Of a DNA stretch of 54,722 nucleotides, positions 48,947-54,722 are shown piece by piece. Both the position numbers and the translations under genes were made by a program. Under the pieces are notes generated by a model, which had not been told where the DNA came from, did no database searches, and was given only the letters and a program-made list of their open reading frames with translations. The stretch is taken from contig WGNW01000062.1 in the NCBI GenBank assembly GCA_016124315.1, positions 1 to 54,722 on the forward strand, written 5' to 3'. Position 1 is the stretch's first letter. Each line of letters starts with the position of its first letter. Source of the stretch: Alphaproteobacteria bacterium. Lineage in GTDB: Bacteria > Pseudomonadota > Alphaproteobacteria > SMXS01.

Positions 48947-51900
48947 TTACTGGCTGCTGAGCGAGTTGACGGCGCTGTTGCCGATCGCCGAGGCGCCGAT
49001 GGAGTTGCCCTGCACCTTCAGCGAGCTGTTGCTGCTGGTGCCCGAGATCACCCCGCCGCCGAGGCCGATGCCGACGCCGACCGTATCGACCGACGCCGAA
49101 ATGACGCTGCCGGAGATCGACTGAAGGTTGGCCACGGCGCCCGACGGATGGGCAAAGGTGCCGGTGTTGAGGACCAGCGCGTTGACCGCGTCGTTGCCGG
49201 TGGCGCTGGCTACCGCCTGGTTGCCGGAGACCGACAGCGAGGAGCCGTCGACGCCCGTGCTGCCGGAGAGGTCGTCGAGCCCGATGGTCGCAGTGGTGAT
49301 CGACGCGGCGAGGCCGTCGGTGCCGTTCACGTCGTTGACCGTCTGGCTGTTCAGCACGGCGTATTCCGCTCCCGTAACCGAGATCTGGGTGGTGGCACCC
49401 AGATCGAGGGTCGCCCCGGCCCCGCTCGCCTCCTGCAGCGAGGCGGCGGCCGTCGTGGTCAGCGCGTTGAGGGCCGTGTTGCCGGCGGAGCTGGCGGAAA
49501 CCAGGTTGCCGTCAACCGTCAGCCCGCTGTTCAGCGCGCCGCTGGCGTTGACGCTCCCCCCGACGCTGGTGGTGGTGACGTCGGCGGTCAGACCGTCGAA
49601 GCCGTCGGTGACCTGCAGGTTGCCGACCTGGGCGGTGGCATCGCTCGACGAACCGGCCGACAGGCTCAGACGGTTGTCGGCAACGAAGCCCCGCGTCTGT
49701 GCCTGGACGGCATTGTTGTCGATGGTCAGCGAGTCGCCCGACAGATCGGAGCCGATGTCGAAGCCGATGGTGGTGGTCGTGGTCGAGGAGCTGATCGTCT
49801 GGGCGTCGCTGTAGCCGACCTGAACGTTGAGCAGATTGTAGTCAGCGTTGAGCGTGATCGGCGCGGCCGGATCACTGTCGGGCGCGCCCATCACGGGTGT
49901 CGGCGCCGCCACGCCGCCAAGGATTTCCGCTCCGGCCGTCGCCGTCAGGCGGTTCGTCGCAGAACCGCCCAGGGCCACGCTGGCGACCGTGTTCAGGTTG
50001 GCATGAGCGGCTGCGCTGGTGGTGGCATCCATCGCCTCGATGCTGGTCGTGCCCACCGCCCCGATAGTGACGCTGGAGACAGCGGCATCCACCGACCCGT
50101 CGTCGGACAGGGCCTGGAACGAGGTCAGCGACGCGCTCGGCGTGTCGCCCGTGGCGCCGATATTGGCCGAGGCGTCCAGCGTCAGCGCGTTGCCGGCGCT
50201 GTGCACGACGGACTGGCCGAGCACCAGGTTGTTGTCGACGCTCACCGTGCCCGAATTGAGGGTCGCCACGTTCGCCAGGATGTTGACGGTGTCCACCGTC
50301 GCCAGCACGGTTTCATCCTCGTTCGGGGCCAGGAAGTCCGCACTGCCCTGGGTGTTGACGAGGCCGATGTCGGCGAGGGTGGAAACGACCGTCGTGCTGG
50401 TTGAATCGACGGTCGTCGTCGGCGAGGTATTGTCCGAGCTGCTCAGGATGTTGGTGCCCGAGGTCGACAGCGTGTTGGTCGCGCGGTTCGACGACGAGGT
50501 CGCCGCGACGATGTTGGAGTCGAGGCTGACGGTGGACGACGACAGCGCGGGAGCAGCGGCAGCCCCGTTGACGTTGGCCAGCAGCTCGATGTCGAAGGCG
50601 TAGCTTTCGATCGTCGGATCGTTGGTCGTGACCTGCTGGGCGCTGGCCAGGAAGGCCTGGGCGGCATTGCTGTTGAAGTCCAGCGCCAGAGCATTCACGC
50701 CGGTGTTGCCGTTGGCTTCGGCGACCAGGGTGTTGGTGCTGACCGACAGGTCGGTGCCGTCGATCGTCGTCGCGCCGTTGGCGATGAGCCGCAGGCCGAC
50801 CGGCGTGCCGCCACCGGAACCGACCAGCTCGGCATAGACGTCGTTGCCGTTCACCTGGCTCGAGGCGAGACCGAACATGGAGGCGTCGAAAACGATATTG
50901 TCGCCGCCGGTGTCGAGCACGCTCGCGGTCGGCGACGTGGCGGCCCCGGACACGTCGGGCACGGTGGTGCCCGACGTGCTCAGCGAATTGGACACGTAGT
51001 TCACCCGTGCCGTCGCCCGCATGGTGTTGCTGTCGAGGCTGATGTCCGAGCCGGACACGGCCCCGGTCACGCCCGACAGGTCGAGGATACCGCGGGTGAT
51101 GCTTCCGGAGGCTGACAGCTGATTGTCGTTGTTGTCGGACTGCGCCTGCTGGTTGGAGGCCAGCATGGCGATCGGGCCGTTCAGCGCGGCGCCCGTGTTG
51201 TCCGCCTTGCTGAGGTCGAAGCTGCCGACGTCGACCGTCAGGCTGTTCGACGCCTCGTTGCCCAGCGCCTGGATGCGCATGGCGTTGCCGTCGATGGTCG
51301 CGTCGTTGCCGCTGAAGGCGCCGGCGGTCGCGACGACCATGCTCCAGTCGGAGTTGTCGTTGACCACGGCGATGCCGGCGCCGGTGCCGGTGTCGACGAG
51401 ATTGACGATGGACTGGTCGTTGACCAGCACGGTCTCGCCGGCCGCGTTGCTGGAGCCGTTGAGCACGACGGTCGAGTCACCCGGCGTCAGGGTGTTGGTC
51501 AGGCTCTGGGTCTGGGCCGACACGGAGACCGTGTTCGCCGCCAGGTTCCCTCGGCCCGAGGCGAGCAGCGTGTTGTCGTTGATGGTGAACGTGGTGTCGG
51601 AGATGCTCTCCGGCACGCCATCGGCGTTGGCGCCGAGCGACAGCGTCATGTCCGCATCGTATTGGTTGGCTTTGATGCCGACCGAGCCGCCGGTCCCGTT
51701 CTCGTCGGCCACCGACTGGACGTTGACCAGGGAGGTCGAGGCGTCGAGAGAGGTCGCGCCGTTGACCGTCGCCGTGGAGGTCGCCTGGTTGAGTGTGGCG
51801 GATACGGTTCCGGTATTGCCGTCGATCGTGAAGTTGGAATCGGTCAGCGGGTTCGTGTTGGCGAGGCCGATGCGCACATAGATCAGGTCGCCCTGGCCGC

Positions 51901-54115
51901 CATCGGCCACCGTGCCGCTGCTGGCGGTGACCGTCGAGCCTTGCAGGTCCTCGACCGACTGGTCGCTCAGCAGGGAGTAGCCGGCGTCGATGGTCGTGTC
52001 GGTCACGGCGCCCGCGCGGCTGACCGTCGCCGACGGCAGGACGCTGCCGCCGTCGCTCAAGGTGGTGCCGGAGACGCTGATCGACGTGGTCGTCGAATCC
52101 GACAGGTTGCCGTACACGGTCGAGCTGAAGGTGTTGGTGTCGGTGTTGATCGAGGAATCGGTGATCTTCGACGGGAAGCCCCAGACCAGCAGCTGGCTCT
52201 GGTCGGTCGTCGGCGAGTCGGTCTGGGCGGTCAGCGATGCGCCGTCCTCGACGGTCTGGCTGTTGGCGAGGCCGACCGTCGCCGAGACGTTGGTCGCGTC
52301 GACGGCGATGCTCGCCTCGGTCGACAGGTTGCCGATGGCCTGGGCGGAGATTTCGTTGCTCGAGGTCGAGACCGACGACGAGGTGATCTCGCCCGCCGCC
52401 GCGCCGCCGAGGGAGATATCGGTGCGGAGGCGGGAAATGGTTGTCGCCTGGGCGCCGCCGCCGTCGAGCACCTGGGCGTTCAGCAGGCTGATGTCGGCCG
52501 TGACGGAACCGTTCGTCGTGGTCCGCGTGGCCACGGTCTCGCTCGCCGGATCCAGCCCGGTCACGCTGGTGCCGCTGATTGAGACGGTGCTGTCGTTGGC
52601 GTTGCCCGTGGCCTCGGTGTAGAGCCGGTTGCCCTCGGTGGTGATCTTCGAGTCGACGATGGTGCCGGTGGACGAGATCGACGCGACGGATACGCTCAGG
52701 TTCGCGCCGTCCGCCTTGATGCCCGACTCGGCCTTGTTGAGGCCTTCGCCGTACTGGATGGTGTTGACGCCGACGATGGAGTTGAAGGTCGTCGCGTTGG
52801 CCACGGTGATGTCGTTGATGGTCGAGTTGCCCGTGGTCGAGGCGCCGGAGCTGCTGTCGAGCGCGTCGACGGTCGAGCCGGTGACGTCCTCGATGCGCAG
52901 GGTGAGGTCGCCCTCGTTCACCGCGTCCGTCCCGACCGGGCTGTACTGAACGTTCTGGATGAACAGGTCCGCGACGACGGCGGCCGTGTCGGGCGTGCCG
53001 GCGTCGAAGCTGTTCTTCTGGTCGCCGCTGACGGCCACGCCGCTCTGGCTGACGCCGCTCTCCAGCAGCACGGAATTGCTGGAGGCGTTGGCGCCCACCG
53101 CGGCGACGATGTCGTTGCCCGAGTAGGTGGCGCTGGAGCCGTCCAGGTCGGCGATCTGCTCCGTCAGGCCGGTGTTGCCGAGTTCGATGACGCTCGCCGA
53201 CGTGACCGCGGTCAGGTCGTCGGTGCCGGAAGCGACCTGCACGTTGGTCGCGCCCGCGGTACCCACGAGGGTGACGGCGTCACCGGCGCTCACGTCCACC
53301 GAATTGGTCGCGGTATTGCCCAGGAAGCGGGCGCGGATCAGGTTGTTGGTCAGGTCCAGGTTCACGCCGTCCAGCGAATCGGGCGTGCCGTCCACCGTGG
53401 CGCCGATGCCGATGCGCGCCGTCGTCACGACGGCGCTGGGCGTGTCGATGCTGTCAGCGAGCTGTGCATTGGCGGCCAGCACCGTGGCGCCGGCGACGGC
53501 CTCGTCGGGCGCGCCGGGGTTGGTGACCGTGGACTGGCCCAGCTCGCCGCTGCTCAGCAGCGGGTTGATGTCGCCGGCCACCGTGTTGGAGGCGCTGTTC
53601 ACGGTCGCGTCGGCGCGAATGGTGTTGGTGTCGACGACGATCGAACCGCCCGCACCCAGATCCTCGAAGTCGGCGCGGACTTCGCCGGTGGTGACGGTCG
53701 CGTCCAGGGTCGCGGCGCCGCCCGCCAGGTTCGCCTGCAGCGAACCGACGGTCGCGGCGTTGAGCGGCGAGGTTCCCGTCGCGGTGTGCAGGTCGACCAG
53801 GTTGGCGACGTCGTTGCCCGTGGTGCTCGCGAAGATGGTGTTGAAGGCTACCAGGACGGGGTCGGTGCCGCCTTCCACATCGTGCGTGCCCGAAGTGGGC
53901 GAGCCGAGCACCGTCGTCGTATTGGTCGACGTGATGTTGGTCGTCAGGTCGAGCTGATTCGACGTGATCACCGACGCGCTCGCGGCAGCCGCCGTGATGG
54001 TCGGCGAGGCGATGTTGAGATCATAGAGCACGTTGTCGGCGCGCGCGCCCGAGATACCCGCAGCCGTGCTGATGGCGACGGCGCTCACCGTCGCGAAGAC
54101 GCGATTCATTTTCAA
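48947..54115 (-). CDS. Giant secreted beta-strand-repeat protein, copy 2
   Basis: A 1722-aa paralog of the 42143-47215 protein. A Sec signal (M-K-M-N-R-V-F-A-T ... G-A-R-A) is followed by N-V-L-Y-D-L-N and about 19 repeats in the same order as copy 1; for example the Q-A-L-G-N, G-F-V-A-D-N and V-H-S-A-G-N units each have their partner. The ends also match (S-A-I-G-N-S-A-V-N-S-L). I see no Cys. The start is TTG at 54115: GGGGG lies 7 bases before it, as before the ATG of copy 1, and the residues align; an ATG at 54109 is the alternative. No export domain is visible. Function unknown; a surface or matrix fibre is inferred. Confidence 0.85.
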   Translation of the reverse strand: MKMNRVFATVSAVAISTAAGISGARADNVLYDLNIASPTITAAAASASVITSNQLDLTTNITSTNTTTVLGSPTSGTHDVEGGTDPVLVAFNTIFASTTGNDVANLVDLHTATGTSPLNAATVGSLQANLAGGAATLDATVTTGEVRADFEDLGAGGSIVVDTNTIRADATVNSASNTVAGDINPLLSSGELGQSTVTNPGAPDEAVAGATVLAANAQLADSIDTPSAVVTTARIGIGATVDGTPDSLDGVNLDLTNNLIRARFLGNTATNSVDVSAGDAVTLVGTAGATNVQVASGTDDLTAVTSASVIELGNTGLTEQIADLDGSSATYSGNDIVAAVGANASSNSVLLESGVSQSGVAVSGDQKNSFDAGTPDTAAVVADLFIQNVQYSPVGTDAVNEGDLTLRIEDVTGSTVDALDSSSGASTTGNSTINDITVANATTFNSIVGVNTIQYGEGLNKAESGIKADGANLSVSVASISSTGTIVDSKITTEGNRLYTEATGNANDSTVSISGTSVTGLDPASETVATRTTTNGSVTADISLLNAQVLDGGGAQATTISRLRTDISLGGAAAGEITSSSVSTSSNEISAQAIGNLSTEASIAVDATNVSATVGLANSQTVEDGASLTAQTDSPTTDQSQLLVWGFPSKITDSSINTDTNTFSSTVYGNLSDSTTTSISVSGTTLSDGGSVLPSATVSRAGAVTDTTIDAGYSLLSDQSVEDLQGSTVTASSGTVADGGQGDLIYVRIGLANTNPLTDSNFTIDGNTGTVSATLNQATSTATVNGATSLDASTSLVNVQSVADENGTGGSVGIKANQYDADMTLSLGANADGVPESISDTTFTINDNTLLASGRGNLAANTVSVSAQTQSLTNTLTPGDSTVVLNGSSNAAGETVLVNDQSIVNLVDTGTGAGIAVVNDNSDWSMVVATAGAFSGNDATIDGNAMRIQALGNEASNSLTVDVGSFDLSKADNTGAALNGPIAMLASNQQAQSDNNDNQLSASGSITRGILDLSGVTGAVSGSDISLDSNTMRATARVNYVSNSLSTSGTTVPDVSGAATSPTASVLDTGGDNIVFDASMFGLASSQVNGNDVYAELVGSGGGTPVGLRLIANGATTIDGTDLSVSTNTLVAEANGNTGVNALALDFNSNAAQAFLASAQQVTTNDPTIESYAFDIELLANVNGAAAAPALSSSTVSLDSNIVAATSSSNRATNTLSTSGTNILSSSDNTSPTTTVDSTSTTVVSTLADIGLVNTQGSADFLAPNEDETVLATVDTVNILANVATLNSGTVSVDNNLVLGQSVVHSAGNALTLDASANIGATGDTPSASLTSFQALSDDGSVDAAVSSVTIGAVGTTSIEAMDATTSAAAHANLNTVASVALGGSATNRLTATAGAEILGGVAAPTPVMGAPDSDPAAPITLNADYNLLNVQVGYSDAQTISSSTTTTTIGFDIGSDLSGDSLTIDNNAVQAQTRGFVADNRLSLSAGSSSDATAQVGNLQVTDGFDGLTADVTTTSVGGSVNASGALNSGLTVDGNLVSASSAGNTALNALTTTAAASLQEASGAGATLDLGATTQISVTGAEYAVLNSQTVNDVNGTDGLAASITTATIGLDDLSGSTGVDGSSLSVSGNQAVASATGNDAVNALVLNTGTFAHPSGAVANLQSISGSVISASVDTVGVGIGLGGGVISGTSSNSSLKVQGNSIGASAIGNSAVNSLSSQ

Positions 54116-54183
54116 GCTAAAGCCCCCTTATGTGGTCCCCTCTGGCGGCGCCGCCCGATTGGCCTCGTACTGCGCCGTCACGT

Positions 54184-54201
54184 CATCACAGTAGCGTGAT
54201 G
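54184..54201. promoter_or_regulatory. Inverted repeat CATCAC-N6-GTGATG
   Basis: A 6-base dyad about 70 bases upstream of the start of giant gene 2, within the 124-base gap to the next gene. It could be an operator. No equivalent is seen before giant gene 1. Confidence 0.3.
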
Positions 54202-54239
54202 TTCTTCATCGGCAAAACGAAATTATGAAAATTCTTCCT

Positions 54240-54722
54240 CTACCCGTACAGCTTTAGGTCGGCGAGGGTCTTCGCCTCGAAGCGCCCCCTGCGAGCCTCG
54301 CCGGCACTCGACTGGCCGCCCCCGGGGAACGCGTCCACGAGGTCGGCCCGCGCCGCCGTCCTCAGCCGTTCCTTGTCGGCGGGAATGAGGTCGGGACTGA
54401 CGATCACCTGCCGGTTGAATCCCGCCAGTGCCTCCTCCGCCTCCTTGCGCTTGCCGCCGACGATGGCACGCATGAAATCGGCGTAGGCCTCCTGCAGCGC
54501 CGGGATCGTGCCCCAGTCCGGGTTGCGGTCACTGCAGCGGATGGAGAACACGCAGTAGCCCGCGTCGAGCGGCTGGCCGCCCAGCAGCAGCTTGCGGTCC
54601 GCCCTGTCGATGCTCAGGCGCGACGGATCGATCCGGTTCTTGGGCAGCGCCACCAGGGCGCAGAGCCGGCTCTCGCCGAGCGACATGTCGGTGTCGATGG
54701 CCAGCTCGATCTCCGTGTCGCC
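54240..54722 (-). CDS. Unknown protein, C-terminal part (cut by window end)
   Basis: The frame is open to the right edge, so the start is not in the window; 160 codons are visible. Stretches include L-C-A-L-V-A-L-P-K-N-R-I-D, C-V-F-S-I-R-C-S-D-R-N-P-D-W-G-T and a helical A-L-Q-E-A-Y-A-D-F-M-R-A-I-V-G-G-K-R-K-E-A. No family is recognised. It ends 124 bases before giant gene 2 on the same strand, so it could share its transcript, but the gap also looks promoter-like (AT-rich part near 54210-54240). Confidence 0.6.
   Translation of the reverse strand, partial: GDTEIELAIDTDMSLGESRLCALVALPKNRIDPSRLSIDRADRKLLLGGQPLDAGYCVFSIRCSDRNPDWGTIPALQEAYADFMRAIVGGKRKEAEEALAGFNRQVIVSPDLIPADKERLRTAARADLVDAFPGGGQSSAGEARRGRFEAKTLADLKLYG

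Noticed and set aside
42143..54115. CRISPR-like periodic DNA
   Set aside because: The periodicity is protein-coding, the repeats are imperfect and about 255 bases long, and no cas gene is present.

Overview
The window is about 54.7 kb of GC-rich DNA with dense, short-spaced genes on both strands. No rRNA, tRNA, CRISPR array, transposase or phage gene was seen. The organism is most likely an alphaproteobacterium. It carries an HWE-family sensor kinase, a DUF1328 protein behind a perfect EcfG-type promoter (GGAAC-N17-CGTT), and a gene mix (GYD, DUF427, host-attachment protein, MaoC, Rieske and P450 oxygenases, GMC oxidoreductase) typical of free-living Rhodospirillales-like bacteria. The class assignment is inference; no marker gene is present.

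Layout. 1-1755: the end of an FMN-binding protein, its flavin transferase ApbE and a histidine-bearing membrane protein, which look like an extracytoplasmic flavin/heme electron-transfer module. 1804-6486: MsrB, an O-methyltransferase, a small secreted Cys-repeat protein, a general-stress flavin-binding protein, and a GMC oxidoreductase followed by a glycosyltransferase. 6483-12887: an acyl-CoA ligase translationally coupled to a class II aldolase-like protein, a GYD protein, a PHB-depolymerase-type esterase, a coupled amidoligase and glutamine-amidotransferase pair, and a MaoC hydratase. 13001-20070: a lipoprotein, a LemA/TPM/TPM operon, an HWE kinase with three PAS domains, DUF427, DUF1328, and a lipid kinase plus metallophosphoesterase operon. 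20129-27475: a P450, then a leftward run of SDR, rhomboid protease, Sel1 protein, formylglycine-generating enzyme and its sulfatase. 27829-42070: a GST-like protein, a tyrosine phosphatase, two paralogous Rieske oxygenases, a TauD-type dioxygenase, another SDR, a universal stress protein, an FAD monooxygenase, a host-attachment protein, a P3B-type ATPase with a YbhN-like protein, ExoD and a SnoaL/NTF2-like protein. 42143-54115: two giant, paralogous, signal-peptide-bearing repeat proteins (1690 and 1722 aa) on the minus strand, with a small unknown gene and a YihY/BrkB protein between them on the plus strand. 54240-54722: the end of an unknown gene.

The middle of the window reads as a set of oxidative and acyl-CoA catabolic enzymes for hydrophobic or aromatic substrates, mixed with stress functions. 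Two exact FNR/FixK-type boxes (TTGAT-N4-ATCAA), at 35424 and 40625, lie between divergent gene pairs. EcfG-type promoters precede DUF1328 (exact) and a general-stress flavoprotein (one mismatch). Oxygen limitation and general stress are therefore plausible inputs.

The most interesting object is the twin giant-protein locus. Each protein has about 19 copies of a two-box repeat: an N-x-Q box, then D/S-x-N-x(3)-A-x-A-x-G-N-x-A-x-N. The copies are co-linear between the two proteins. I see no cysteine and no recognisable outer-membrane exit domain. I infer a secreted matrix, surface or amyloid-like solenoid protein family whose function and export route cannot be told from the sequence.
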